Assembly (NCBI GenBank): GCA_965214795.1
Contig: OZ243976.1
Coordinates: forward strand, 2,046,001 to 2,110,000
Source: JAJDXW01 sp965214795
Lineage (GTDB): Bacteria; Pseudomonadota; Gammaproteobacteria; HK1
DNA length: 64,000 bases
Reading direction: 5' to 3'
In this document: positions 17,133-25,309 of the stretch, in pieces
How the letters are laid out: the number at the start of each line of letters is the position of its first letter
Position numbering within the stretch: the stretch's first letter is position 1
Notes under the pieces: model-generated
Told to the model about the DNA's origin: nothing
Seen by the model: only the letters and a program-made list of their open reading frames with translations
Database searches by the model: none
Translations under genes and position numbers: made by a program

Positions 17133-17624
17133 TTATGCGTTCGAGTGGCGGTCGCGTTCCTCGAGTAGCGCTTCCAGCTCCGCGAGTACCTCGAGATCTT
17201 TCGGACGCCCCGCGGCGCGTTTCGCACGGATCAGCCCCGGCAGGTCCAGACACCGGCACCGGTAACCGAAGATTTCGATGTCCACGGCGTGCGGAACGAG
17301 AGCGTCGTAGTCCCCGCCACCGACGATCTCGCCGAGCAGGTCCACGTCGCCGATGGCGGTCGTCAGCGTGAAATTGAGCCCTCGCTCGATCGTGTCCTCA
17401 CTCCAGACGAAGGGAAGGCCGGGGGGGGCGCCGCGGAGGTAGGGCGCGTACGGTCTCAGGGCGTTGATCAGGCGCTCGATGTTTGGGCGCCTTCTCGAAT
17501 AGACGAAATCCACATCCTGCGTAAGGCGGGTCGCCCCGTGAATGGTGGCGGCGAGACCGCCTACGATTACGCACTCGACTCCCGACTCGGAAAAGGCTCG
17601 GATGACGGCCTCGAAGTCGGTCAA
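17133..17624 (-). CDS. Nucleotidyltransferase-fold protein, module copy 1 (candidate TA toxin)
   Basis: 163 residues. The N-terminus (ECVIVGGLAATIHGATRLTQ, then DVDFVY) is the nucleotidyltransferase motif hG-G...DhD of AbiEii / DUF6036-like families, with GDVDLLGEIVGGGDYDAL as the third acidic strand and an LDLPGLIRAKRAAGRPKDLEVL C-terminal helix typical of these proteins. It starts at a GTG overlapping by 4 bases the stop of the 65-residue gene upstream, so the two are co-translated. A diverged copy of the pair is at 29151-30158. Related pairs include toxin-antitoxin systems that modify tRNA or proteins; the target here is unknown. Confidence 0.7.
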   Translation of the reverse strand: MTDFEAVIRAFSESGVECVIVGGLAATIHGATRLTQDVDFVYSRRRPNIERLINALRPYAPYLRGAPPGLPFVWSEDTIERGLNFTLTTAIGDVDLLGEIVGGGDYDALVPHAVDIEIFGYRCRCLDLPGLIRAKRAAGRPKDLEVLAELEALLEERDRHSNA

Positions 17625-17818
17625 GGGGTGCTCCTGCGGGCGCCGCCCGCCCGCCGCGCTTCCGAGGCCAGCCGCTGCAGGGCGCGGAGGTTCGCGACCC
17701 GTTCCGTCACCGAGCGCCGGAGGTTCTGGCGGAGCAAGGTCCGGTCGATGTCGCGCTTGTACGCCTCGACCACCGGATCGCTCGCCGGGTCGCCGCCTCG
17801 CCCTCGCTCTTCCTTCAC
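17621..17818 (-). CDS. Small helical partner of the nucleotidyltransferase, candidate antitoxin
   Basis: 65 residues. The core DPVVEAYKRDIDRTLLRQNL followed by RRSVTERVANLRALQRLASE is identical or nearly so in the second copy of the module at 29792-30158. No DNA-binding motif is visible; it is predicted all-helical and charged. Its conservation and GTGA overlap with the nucleotidyltransferase gene argue that it is a real protein with a role tied to that enzyme, perhaps antitoxin or chaperone. Function is inferred only from arrangement. Confidence 0.62.
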   Translation of the reverse strand: MKEERGRGGDPASDPVVEAYKRDIDRTLLRQNLRRSVTERVANLRALQRLASEARRAGGARRSTP

Positions 17819-18042
17819 GAGCTCTCCAACGGCCCGCAGGTATCAGTCCCGCATCGGACGCGTCTCACGAGCCGGGTTCGACTTCCGCAGTCTAACTCGC
17901 GCCGGGAACATTCCGGTATCGCGGTACCACCAGGCTGACAGGCGGGAAGGCCGGTGTTCCGGACGGGCGGCCTGATGATTCGCCGACAGTCCAGACCCAG
18001 TCCCGATCCATCATGTATGCGTTTTGGTGCTAACATGACATC

Positions 18043-18291
18043 ATGATCCGTACTCAGATCCAGCTCGACCCCGATCAGTACGAGCGTCTTAAGGCGCTCG
18101 CGGCACGCCAGTCGAAGTCTTTCGCTCAGCTCGTCCGCGAGGGTGTGGATCACGTCCTTGCCGCCGAGCAAAAGGAAACGGCCTGGGACCGCTTCCTGGC
18201 TGCCGTTGGCTCGTGCCGCGCCGAGGGCGACGTTGCCGACGTCTCCGTGCGCCATGACGCCTACCTCTCCGATGCTTTCGCGAATGAATGA
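18043..18291 (+). CDS. Ribbon-helix-helix antitoxin
   Basis: 82 residues. RHH N-terminus MIRTQIQLDPDQYERLKALA followed by SKSFAQLVREGVDHVL; the C-terminal tail carries SVRHDAYLSDAF, which would bind the toxin. It overlaps the toxin by 8 bases (ATGAATGA). A small palindrome, catga-ca-tcatg, spans the start codon (18034-18045) and may be the autoregulatory operator. Divergent orientation from the nucleotidyltransferase module. Type II antitoxin by family and arrangement. Confidence 0.78.
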   Translation: MIRTQIQLDPDQYERLKALAARQSKSFAQLVREGVDHVLAAEQKETAWDRFLAAVGSCRAEGDVADVSVRHDAYLSDAFANE

Positions 18292-18706
18292 GGTATTCGT
18301 GGATACCTCGGCCCTGTTTGCGCTGCTGGTCGAGTCCGACGACAACCACCAGGCAGCGAGTGCCGCCGTCCCGCCGTTGCGAGACGAGGACGCAAACCTC
18401 CTGACCTCCTCGTTCGTCGTTCTCGAGACCGTTTCTCTGCTGCAGACGAGAGCCGGAGTTGCGGCGGCACGGGTCTTTTATCGGGACGTGCTCCCGCTGC
18501 TCGATGTGGTGTGGATCGACGAGGCCCTGCTTCATCGTGCAATGGCCGCTCTCCTGGCGGCATCGCACCGGAGGATCAGCCTTACCGACTGGTCGAGCGT
18601 CACGCTCATGCGTGAGCGCGGGATCGGGCGGGTCTTTGCGTTCGACGAGGATTTTGCAAGACAGGGATTCGAACTCGTCCCGGCGAGAGCGCAAACCTCC
18701 ACCTGA
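18284..18706 (+). CDS. PIN-domain toxin
   Basis: 140 residues. PIN fold with Asp in EVFVDTSALFALL, Glu in FVVLETVSLLQ, Asp in ISLTDWSSVTLM, and Asp in FAFDEDFARQGF. These four acidic positions form the Mg-dependent RNase site. The ATG overlaps the upstream antitoxin's last codons, so the pair is coupled. This second PIN pair is unrelated in sequence to the vapBC at 11.4 kb and separates the nucleotidyltransferase module from a TauD remnant, which in the other copy of the segment are adjacent. Confidence 0.83.
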   Translation: MNEVFVDTSALFALLVESDDNHQAASAAVPPLRDEDANLLTSSFVVLETVSLLQTRAGVAAARVFYRDVLPLLDVVWIDEALLHRAMAALLAASHRRISLTDWSSVTLMRERGIGRVFAFDEDFARQGFELVPARAQTST

Positions 18707-18730
18707 ATTGGCGGCCGGGAGACCGGGGGA

Positions 18731-18915
18731 TCAGCGGCAGGGACGGTCGCCGGCGACGGTCACCCGGGTGCCGGTCCGGGTCTTCGGGGTTCGACGAGGG
18801 CGCCGTGGACCTCCTCGAACGTCTCGTCGGGGAGCGGCTCGCGCAAGTCCACCCCGGAGACTTCGGCCCCGATCGTCGGGGTGAGGGGGGCGACGGTGAT
18901 GCACCGGTATTCCAC
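18731..18915 (-). pseudogene. TauD/TfdA dioxygenase remnant with large internal deletion
   Basis: Begins at GTG with VEYRCITVAPLTPTIGAEVS and GVDLREPLPDETFEEVHGAL, matching the N-terminus of the intact gene at 30247-31089, then jumps to its C-terminus (RTGTRVTVAGDRP). About 220 internal residues, including the Fe-binding His-X-Asp, are missing. The deletion joint is near 18785-18800. It cannot be active. Confidence 0.7.
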
Positions 18916-19017
18916 TTCGGGTCTTCCCTCTGCCGCGCGCCGCTCTGCCGCCCGCCGCGCAAGGCCCCGGCCGATGACTCCCGGGACCGTCGCGCCCTGT
19001 CGGGCGACGCGGGCGCG

Positions 19018-19935
19018 CTAGTCGGCCGCCTGGGCCCGTGCCTCTGCCGTCACCGCCGCGGGATTGAGCACGATGTCGTATTCGATCTCGAAGAACGGGG
19101 AGGCGACGCCCAGCTCCTCGGCCGCTTCCTTCGAGTCGTTCCGTGCCCAGTGGATGACCAGGGAGTCCTTGACCCCGAAGACCGCGTCATTGTCGAGATG
19201 CTCGTCTCCATCGATGAAGAACTCGGTCGTCAGCATCTCGAAACCCGGCGCATCGACCCGCACATGGAGATGTGCAGGCCGCCAGACGTTGCGCCGGGCA
19301 TGTTCCATCATCTTCGCCACCGGACCGTCGAGCGGAATCGTGTACGGCAGTGGTTTGGTGGTCGTGAACGCGAAACGCCCGTCTTCGCCGGTGATCATCC
19401 GGCAACGCAGGTTGTAGCCCTGCTCCGGCGCCTGGACATCGTAGAGGCCGTCGGGACCGTTCTGCCAGAAGTCCAGCACCGCGCCCCGGACAGGCGCTCC
19501 GTCGAGCTGCTTGACTGTGCCGCGGACGAGGGTCGGCTCGCCGTCCCGGTTGCGTTCGCCGATCAGATCGCCGCCCACCTTGATCTCCGGCACCGATCCG
19601 AGTTCGCCTTCTCCGTCGATATAGAAAGGCCCGAGCAGGGAGTTCTCGGTTGCCCCCTCCGGGTGCCGGTTGTTCAGGGTGTCCACGAGCGATGAGACGC
19701 CGAGAACGTCGGACGTGAGGATGAACTCGCTTCGTTCCGGCGAGGAGATGTCGGCGCTTTCGTGGAGAAACCGGATCGCGGCTTCCCATTCCTTCTCGGT
19801 TAGCTGCACCTCGCGAACGAAGTCGTGAAGATGTCGAATCAGAGCATCCATGATCTCCTTGAAACACGAGTCGGGATTACGGGCCCACGCCCCGAGCACG
19901 ACATCCGTCGTGTTGTGTTCGGTGAGATTGCGCAT
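19018..19935 (-). CDS. Intradiol dioxygenase, hydroxyquinol/catechol 1,2-dioxygenase type
   Basis: 305 residues. The N-terminal helical dimerisation domain (DALIRHLHDFVREVQLTEKE, RSEFILTSDVLGVSSLVDTL) is that of catechol and hydroxyquinol 1,2-dioxygenases. Fe(III) ligands: Tyr in SLLGPFYIDGE, Tyr in GYNLRCRM, and two His in RPAHLHVRVDAPG. The enzyme opens the ring between adjacent hydroxyls, giving a muconate or maleylacetate. GGGAGG sits about 9 bases before the ATG. It follows a truncated flavin hydroxylase, an arrangement seen for hydroxyquinol pathways, which favours that substrate; this is inference. Confidence 0.9.
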   Translation of the reverse strand: MRNLTEHNTTDVVLGAWARNPDSCFKEIMDALIRHLHDFVREVQLTEKEWEAAIRFLHESADISSPERSEFILTSDVLGVSSLVDTLNNRHPEGATENSLLGPFYIDGEGELGSVPEIKVGGDLIGERNRDGEPTLVRGTVKQLDGAPVRGAVLDFWQNGPDGLYDVQAPEQGYNLRCRMITGEDGRFAFTTTKPLPYTIPLDGPVAKMMEHARRNVWRPAHLHVRVDAPGFEMLTTEFFIDGDEHLDNDAVFGVKDSLVIHWARNDSKEAAEELGVASPFFEIEYDIVLNPAAVTAEARAQAAD

Positions 19936-19956
19936 GGGAAATTGCCTCCCCCTTGC

Positions 19957-19962
19957 TTTATA
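19957..19962 (-). promoter_or_regulatory. Possible -10 box for the ring-cleavage dioxygenase
   Basis: On the minus strand TATAAA lies 22 bases before the ATG in an AT-rich patch (cttttataaagc) that stands out from the GC-rich surroundings. No clear -35 box is seen, and the implied leader is very short. Confidence 0.25.
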
Positions 19963-20079
19963 AAAGAGTACCTGATTACGCACCATCCTCGTCCGGTCGG
20001 CTCCGGGTCCTGAAAACGGCCCTGATGGGACCGCGAGCGACCACGGAACCGGCTTGAGAACGAGTCCGAACGCCGGGCC

Positions 20080-20873
20080 GGACGCCGGATCTCCGACGAA
20101 AGCCGCAAGTATTCGTCCGAGATGGAGCCGCCGCAAAGCGCCAGGGCAAGGACCGGAACCGCCTCGCCCCGGTGGAGCCAGCCGTCATAGCCCTCCTTCA
20201 TTCCGGGCGTCTCGCGGGCGATGAGCCCGAGCAGGGAGAGGTAGCGGTGCTCCGGGATCTCCAGATCCTCGACCGCGAGCGAACAGCTCCCCGTTCCCTG
20301 GAGCCCCGCCACGTACCAGTCGTCCTTGATCTCCACGTCGCTCGTCGGAATCAGAAAATCGGCGAGATCGAGGAACTCGCCGCTCTCGTCGAATACCTCC
20401 GCGCCGAGCAGCAACCACTTGGAGAGCTCGCAGCCGGAACCGAACGTCCAGAAACCGTTCAGGAGCCAAGTGCCGTCCGCTCGCCGCACCGCCTTGCCGC
20501 GCGGCGCGAGAACGGCGGAGATCATGGTGTTCGGGTCGCTCCCATAGACCTCGTCCTGGGCCCGGTGCGGGAAGTGCGCCATCAGCCAGCTATGGGCGTG
20601 CATGACCCCCAGCACCCACGACGTCGACCCGCAGCCCTCGGCGATCGAGGCGACGATGTCGAGATGCGCGCGCATCGAGAGTTCATGGCCACCGCACCGG
20701 CGCGACTGGATGACGGTGAGGAGTCCCTCCTCGCAGATGCGCCCGAAGTTCTCCTCGGGGATGCGGCGGTTCTTCTCCGTCGCCGCCGCGCGCGGCCTCA
20801 GCTCGTCCGCAACCGCCTGGGCGCGCGCGACGAGATCTGCCGCCAGGGCGTCGATATCCCGAACTGCTGGCCC
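20080..20873 (-). pseudogene. Acyl-CoA-dehydrogenase-like flavin hydroxylase, truncated at both ends
   Basis: The frame has the fold of group D flavin-dependent monooxygenases (HsaA / DszC / HadA-like): KNRRIPEENFGRICEEGLLT, RAHLDIVASIAEGCGSTSWV, LLNGFWTFGSGCELSKWLL, VAGLQGTGSCSLAVED. About 265 residues are recognisable, against about 390 in the family. The 5' end runs into the dispersed repeat at 20876-20984 with no start codon, and the C-terminal helical bundle is lost near 20100. It sits directly upstream of the ring-cleavage dioxygenase and probably supplied its hydroxylated substrate. Confidence 0.65.
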
Positions 20874-20875
20874 CG

Positions 20876-20984
20876 CACATACGAAACCAGCCGCGGGGAT
20901 ACTGGCGGGTGCATCGGGAGCTGGTCCGGAACCTGGGGTAATCGCATCCGCCGGGCGTTGACTCCCGGCGCATGGGGCTTCCCA
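20876..20984. repeat. Dispersed intergenic repeat, copy 2
   Basis: Matches 15317-15426 at roughly three quarters of positions. A partial tandem copy of its end (ggttgactcccggcgcatgg) follows at about 21016-21050. It marks the 5' breakpoint of the hydroxylase pseudogene. Confidence 0.55.
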
Positions 20985-21104
20985 GCGCATCATGGAGTAT
21001 GCCGAAGCCCATCCGGAGGTTGACTCCCGGCGCATGGGGGCTTCCCACCTGCGCGGCATCCCCGGCCGCGGGCGGCGCTGGCCGACGGCCCCGGCCGGCG
21101 CGGA

Positions 21105-21848
21105 TCAGCCCGCGAGGGCGGCCGCCGTCCGCTCGCTCAGCCGGGTCTTCTGCCGCCCCGCCTCATCGAAGTTCTCCGGCGCGAGCCACCGCTCGTAGGC
21201 CGCCTTCAGGGCCGGCCACTCCTCGTCGATCATCGCGAACCAGGCGGTGTCGCGGGTCCGGCCGCGGACGATGACGGCGCGGCGGAAATGGCCTTCCCAG
21301 GTGAAGCCGAAGCGCTCTGCGGCCCGGCGTGAGGGAGCGTTCAGCGCATCGCACTTCCATTCGTAGCGCCGATAGCCGAGGGTCTCCAGAACGTAGGCGG
21401 CGAAGAGATACATCGCTTCGGTAGCGACCCGGGTGCCCGCGATCCGGGGGCCCCAGTAGATGTTGCCGATCTCGATGCACCGGTGGGCCGGGGTGATGCG
21501 CATCAGCGTCTGCCGGCCCTCCGCGCGCCCGGTCTCGCGGTCGATGACCGCGAAGTGCAGCGGGTCCGGCGAGGCCGCGGCGGCCGTGACCCACGTGTCG
21601 AACGCCTCGAGCGATTCCGGGGGCGGATCCGGCAGGTAGCGAAACCGCGCGTGGGCGTCGGGGGGCGTCGAGGCGGCGTACAGCTCGTCCCGGTGGCGTG
21701 CCGGATCGAGCGGTTCGAGTCGGGCGTACCGCCCCTCGAGCACCGCGCGCTCGGGGGGCCGCGCGGGTCCCGACTCCGCGAGCCGGGGGCCGATCGGGAG
21801 CCCGGTCCCGGGGTCGATCTCCCGGGGCACCTGGTCGTCGTGCATCAT
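21105..21848 (-). CDS. GNAT-family N-acetyltransferase (RimJ/RimL-like)
   Basis: 247 residues. Pattern of RimJ/RimL-type GNATs: GRYARLEPLDPARHRDELYA at the N-terminus, LHFAVIDRETGRAEGRQTLM, IEIGNIYWGPRIAGTRVATE (the acetyl-CoA pyrophosphate loop), YRRYEWKCDALNAPSRRAAE, and FGFTWEGHFRRAVIVRGRTR. It would transfer acetyl from acetyl-CoA to an amine or a protein N-terminus. Two ATGs at 21848 and 21845; the first is chosen arbitrarily. A fragment of a close paralogue is at 16577-16771. Substrate unknown. Confidence 0.86.
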   Translation of the reverse strand: MMHDDQVPREIDPGTGLPIGPRLAESGPARPPERAVLEGRYARLEPLDPARHRDELYAASTPPDAHARFRYLPDPPPESLEAFDTWVTAAAASPDPLHFAVIDRETGRAEGRQTLMRITPAHRCIEIGNIYWGPRIAGTRVATEAMYLFAAYVLETLGYRRYEWKCDALNAPSRRAAERFGFTWEGHFRRAVIVRGRTRDTAWFAMIDEEWPALKAAYERWLAPENFDEAGRQKTRLSERTAAALAG

Positions 21849-21950
21849 CGAGAATTCTCCGTTCGTGGTTTCGTCGGGCGGTCGATGCCGGTTCGGCCCG
21901 GCCGTGCTCATCCGCCAGCGCCGCTCGGGGCCCGCATCGCTCGGCTCCGC

Positions 21951-22601
21951 TCAGCCCAGCCGAAAGCCCAGTACGTGATCCGGCGGGCCGACGCCGCCCG
22001 GGTTTCGTGGATCGGGCACCGGCTCGAGCACCGCCATGCGCACCGGGATGACGCCACCCCAGACGGGCAGCGCATAGTCCGCCTCATCGTCGCCCGGTGG
22101 TCCGGAGCGGATCTTCGAGGAAGCCTCGTCGATCGGCATCGTCATGACCATCGTCGCCCGCATCTCCTTCGACGTCGGCGGGCGCAGCAGGTCCCACCGG
22201 CCCGGAAAGAGCCCTTCGACGAAGGTCTTCAGCCGCGCCTCCTTCTCCTCGCGGCCGGTGACCTTGCGCGCGGTGCCGAGCATCATCACCGACCGGTAGT
22301 TGGTCGAGTGGTTGAAGCCCGACCGAGCCATGACGAATCCGTCGAGGATGGCCACCGTCAGGCAGACCTCCGCCGACTCCACCGTGCGCAGCATCCGGCT
22401 GGCGGACGAGCCGTGCCAGTAGATGCGGTCGCCTTCCCGCCATTGGAGCGTCGGGGTCACATAAGGCTGCCCATCGAAGACGTAGCCGACCGAGCACATC
22501 GGCGTGGCGTCGAGGATCGGATAGATGGTCGACGCGTCGTATCCACCCCGGTCACGGCGGCGGCGCAGGCGGACCCGATTGCCGGGCGGAGGCGTGGACA
22601 T
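21951..22601 (-). CDS. Pyridoxamine 5'-phosphate oxidase-family flavoprotein
   Basis: About 216 residues. Split-barrel FMN-binding fold: AILDATPMCSVGYVFDGQPY-like start (ILDATPMCSVGYVFDGQPYV), IYWHGSSASRMLR, VCLTVAILDGFVMARSGFNH, YRSVMMLGTARKV. This matches the NimA-like / PNPOx-like subgroup, which contains nitroreductases and uncharacterised FMN proteins. It is divergent from a MocR/PdxR-type regulator at 22682, a common pairing in vitamin B6-related loci; here the regulator is truncated. ATG at 22601 chosen over 22637 because the fold begins soon after. Confidence 0.76.
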   Translation of the reverse strand: MSTPPPGNRVRLRRRRDRGGYDASTIYPILDATPMCSVGYVFDGQPYVTPTLQWREGDRIYWHGSSASRMLRTVESAEVCLTVAILDGFVMARSGFNHSTNYRSVMMLGTARKVTGREEKEARLKTFVEGLFPGRWDLLRPPTSKEMRATMVMTMPIDEASSKIRSGPPGDDEADYALPVWGGVIPVRMAVLEPVPDPRNPGGVGPPDHVLGFRLG

Positions 22602-22681
22602 CGCGCATCTCGTATGGCCGATGCGGTGGACGAGCAATATACGGGCTTGTGCTGACTTTTGAAATATCCAATTATCGGGAA

Positions 22682-23150
22682 ATGAATAAGGCCACTTCGG
22701 ACGCGGCGATTCTCTCCATCTCGCTCGACCGTGCTTCGCGCGAGACGTTGCAGGCCCAGTTGACGCGCGCGCTCCGGCGCCTGGTGCACGAGCGGCGGCT
22801 TCGGCCCGGGGCCCGGCTGCCGTCCAGCCGGGCCCTCGCCGGGGAGCTTTCCGTTTCCCGGGTCACGGTCACGGCCGTCTACGACCAGCTCGTCGCCGAG
22901 GGCTTTGTCGAAGGTCGCCGCGGCTCCGGCGTGTACATCACCGCCGATCTGCCCGACCGGGCCCTCCGCCATGCCGCGCCAAGCGGTGCCGTGGCGTTGC
23001 GGCCACCGGAGCGCGTTCCTCCCTTCGAGAACGCCTTTCCGGATCTGCGCGAGTTTCCCCACCGCGAATGGGCGCGGCTCCTCGCTCGGGTCTGGCGCGC
23101 GCCGGGCAGACGCTCCCGGCGCTCGCCGGCCCCGCCCGAAGACCCGCGGC
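22682..23150 (+). pseudogene. MocR/PdxR-family regulator, truncated after the DNA-binding domain
   Basis: A GntR-type winged helix is intact (LSISLDRASRETLQAQLTRA, RLPSSRALAGELSVSRVTVT, AVYDQLVAEGFVEGRRGSGV), followed by the linker and the first residues of the aminotransferase-like domain (AFPDLREFPHREWARLLARV). Then similarity stops and the frame continues as antisense of the RidA gene. MocR proteins are about 470 residues and sense PLP through the lost domain. The remaining protein might still bind DNA constitutively. The truncation joins exactly the 3' region of ridA. Confidence 0.72.
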
Positions 23151-23159
23151 GCGGCCGGG

Positions 23160-23564
23160 TTACGGCAGGACCGCCGTCGCCTCGATCTCGACCTTGGCCC
23201 GGTCCTCGACGAGCGCCGCCACCTGCAACAGGCTCATAGCCGGGAAGTGCCGTCCGATGATCTCCCGGTAGACCGCCCCGACGCCGGGCAGATTCCGAAG
23301 GTATTCGCGCTTGTCGGTAACGAACCACGTGAGGCGGACCAAGTGCCGGGGCTCCGCCCCGGCCTCGGCGAGGATCGCGACGATGTTGCGCAGGGTCCGT
23401 TCGACCTGATGCACGAAGTCGTCCGACTCGATCTCCTGCTCGGCATTCCATCCCACCTGGCCGCCGAGGAAGATCGTGCGCCCGGCGGACGCGGCGATGC
23501 CGTTCGCGTAGCCCTTGGGCCGGCGCCAGTGCGCAGGGTGAAGGGGCTGGTGGATCTCGGCCAT
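23160..23564 (-). CDS. ridA: RidA-family enamine/imine deaminase
   Basis: 134 residues. RidA/YjgF fold: PKGYANGIAASAGRTIFLGG, QVGWNAEQEIES, FVHQVERTLRNIVAILAEAG, WFVTDKREYLRNLPGVGAVY, FPAMSLLQVAALVEDRAKVE, IEATAVLP. Members hydrolyse reactive enamines/imines to ketones and ammonia, with a conserved Arg (in older RidA); here divergent subgroup members may act on pathway intermediates. It is the last gene of the aminobenzoyl-CoA operon, about 120 bases after the CoA ligase, so it may deaminate the enamine formed by the monooxygenase/reductase. ATG at 23564. Confidence 0.88.
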   Translation of the reverse strand: MAEIHQPLHPAHWRRPKGYANGIAASAGRTIFLGGQVGWNAEQEIESDDFVHQVERTLRNIVAILAEAGAEPRHLVRLTWFVTDKREYLRNLPGVGAVYREIIGRHFPAMSLLQVAALVEDRAKVEIEATAVLP

Positions 23565-23687
23565 GGGCGGGCTCCTCATCTTCGGGCTGGTTCCATGCGC
23601 GGGGCGGTGGCGGGCGGCGGGGAGACCGGTGCGGACGGCGGGCCGCTCCGATCCGGGGCCGCTCTCAGGCCCGATCCGGAGCCGCTC

Positions 23688-25283
23688 TCAGGCATCCTTG
23701 AGCCGGAAGCGCTGGAGCTTGCCGGTCGGCGTCTTCGGCAGGGCGTCCGTGAACCGCACCGAACGGGGGTACTTGTATGGCGCGATGGTCGCCTTGACGT
23801 GTGCTTGCAGGCGCTCGGCCAAGGCGTCGCCGGGCCGGACCCCCGCGCGCGGGACCACGTGCGCCACCACGAGCTGGCCTCTTCGTTCGTCCGGGGCGCC
23901 CACCACCGCGCATTCGGCCACGTCCGGATGCGCAAGCAGGGCCGATTCGACCTCGGGTCCGGCGATGTTGTAGCCGGCCGACACGATGAGGTCGTCGAGC
24001 CTCGCCGCGAAGTGGAACCGCCCCCGCTCGTCGCGACGGAAGGCGTCCCCGGTGAGGTTCCACCCGTCCCGGACGTACCCCGTCTGCTGCTCGCCGCCGA
24101 GATAGCGGCACCCCGTCGGGCCGCGGACTGCGAGGCGCCCGACGTCGCCGGCGGGAAGCTCCCCGCCGTCCTCCCCGACGACGCGTGCTTCGTACCCGGT
24201 GACCGGAGAGCCGGTCGAGCCCGCTTCCGCGCTCCCGGCGCGGTTCGAGATGAAGATGTGCAGGAGCTCGGTGGTGCCGATGCCATCCAGGATCGGCTTC
24301 CCGGTGCGGGCCGTCCACTCGTCGAAGACCGGCGCGGGCAGCGTCTCGCCGGCGGATACCGCGAGACGGAGCGACGCGAGGTTCGCACCCTCGTCCATGG
24401 CGTCCAGCATGGCGCGATAGGCGGTGGGAGCGGTGAACACGATGCTCGCCCGGTACCGCTCGATGAGGTCGACCATGTTCTGCGGGGTCGCCTCTTCCAG
24501 CAGGGCGGCAGCGGCCCCGAAGCGAAGCGGGAAGATCGCGAGGCCGCCGAGGCCGAAGGTGAACGCGAGGGGCGGCGAACCCGCGAAGACATCGTCCGGG
24601 GTGACGCCGAGCACTTCCTTCGCATAGCCGTCCGCGATGGTGAGCAGGTCGCGGTGAAAGTGCATCGTGGCCTTCGGCTCGCCGGTGGTCCCGGACGTGA
24701 AGGCGAGCAGGGCGACGTCGTCGCGGCTGGTGGGCGCGGCTTCGAACCGGACCGGCTTGGTCAAGGCGATCCGGTCGAGTTCCGCGTCGTGGTTGGCGGT
24801 GCCGTCGAAGCCGACGATCTGTTCGAGGAACCGGCTCGCCTTGGAACAGGCGACCAGTTCGTCCATCATCCGGGTGTCGCAGAGAGCAAGGCGCACCCGG
24901 GCCTTCTCGACGATTCTCGCGAGCTCCCCCGCGCGCAGCATCGGCATGGTGTTCACCACCACCGCTCCCGCCTTGGTGGCCGCGAGCCAGCAGCCGACCA
25001 TCGCGGGGTTGTTGGCGGAGCGAATCAGCACCCGGTTTCCGGGCCTCACGCCGAAGTCGTCGCGGAGCGCGCGGGCCAGCCGGTTGGTCCAGTCGGTCAG
25101 CTCCTTGTAGGTGCGCCGCCGGCCGTGTCCGATGAGGGCCACGTGGTCGCCGAAACCCGCCTGCACCATCCGATCGGAAAGCTCGAAGGCGGCGTTCAGC
25201 CGCTCGGGGTACTCGGCCGGGCCGGGGAGGAAGTCGGGCCACTGTTCCGCGGGCGGCAGGCTGTCACGGGCGAAGGTGTCCAT
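23688..25283 (-). CDS. Aromatic acid-CoA ligase (2-aminobenzoate/benzoate type)
   Basis: 531 residues of the ANL superfamily. Adenylation motif AFTSGTTGEPKATMHFHRDL, A5 GIGTTELLHIFISN, A7-A8 GWNLTGDAFRRDERGRFHFA and RLDDLIVSAGYNIAGPEVES, and the A10 Lys in PKTPTGKLQRF. FTSGTTGEPK with TMHFHRD and TELLHIFISN is the pattern of benzoate- and 2-aminobenzoate-CoA ligases. It activates the aromatic acid with ATP and CoA and feeds the bifunctional monooxygenase/reductase encoded upstream in the same operon. Cytoplasmic. ATG at 25283. Precise acid (anthranilate or salicylate) is not fixed by the sequence. Confidence 0.9.
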   Translation of the reverse strand: MDTFARDSLPPAEQWPDFLPGPAEYPERLNAAFELSDRMVQAGFGDHVALIGHGRRRTYKELTDWTNRLARALRDDFGVRPGNRVLIRSANNPAMVGCWLAATKAGAVVVNTMPMLRAGELARIVEKARVRLALCDTRMMDELVACSKASRFLEQIVGFDGTANHDAELDRIALTKPVRFEAAPTSRDDVALLAFTSGTTGEPKATMHFHRDLLTIADGYAKEVLGVTPDDVFAGSPPLAFTFGLGGLAIFPLRFGAAAALLEEATPQNMVDLIERYRASIVFTAPTAYRAMLDAMDEGANLASLRLAVSAGETLPAPVFDEWTARTGKPILDGIGTTELLHIFISNRAGSAEAGSTGSPVTGYEARVVGEDGGELPAGDVGRLAVRGPTGCRYLGGEQQTGYVRDGWNLTGDAFRRDERGRFHFAARLDDLIVSAGYNIAGPEVESALLAHPDVAECAVVGAPDERRGQLVVAHVVPRAGVRPGDALAERLQAHVKATIAPYKYPRSVRFTDALPKTPTGKLQRFRLKDA

Positions 25284-25309
25284 GTGGGCGGATGGTCCGA
25301 GGGGGAGTG

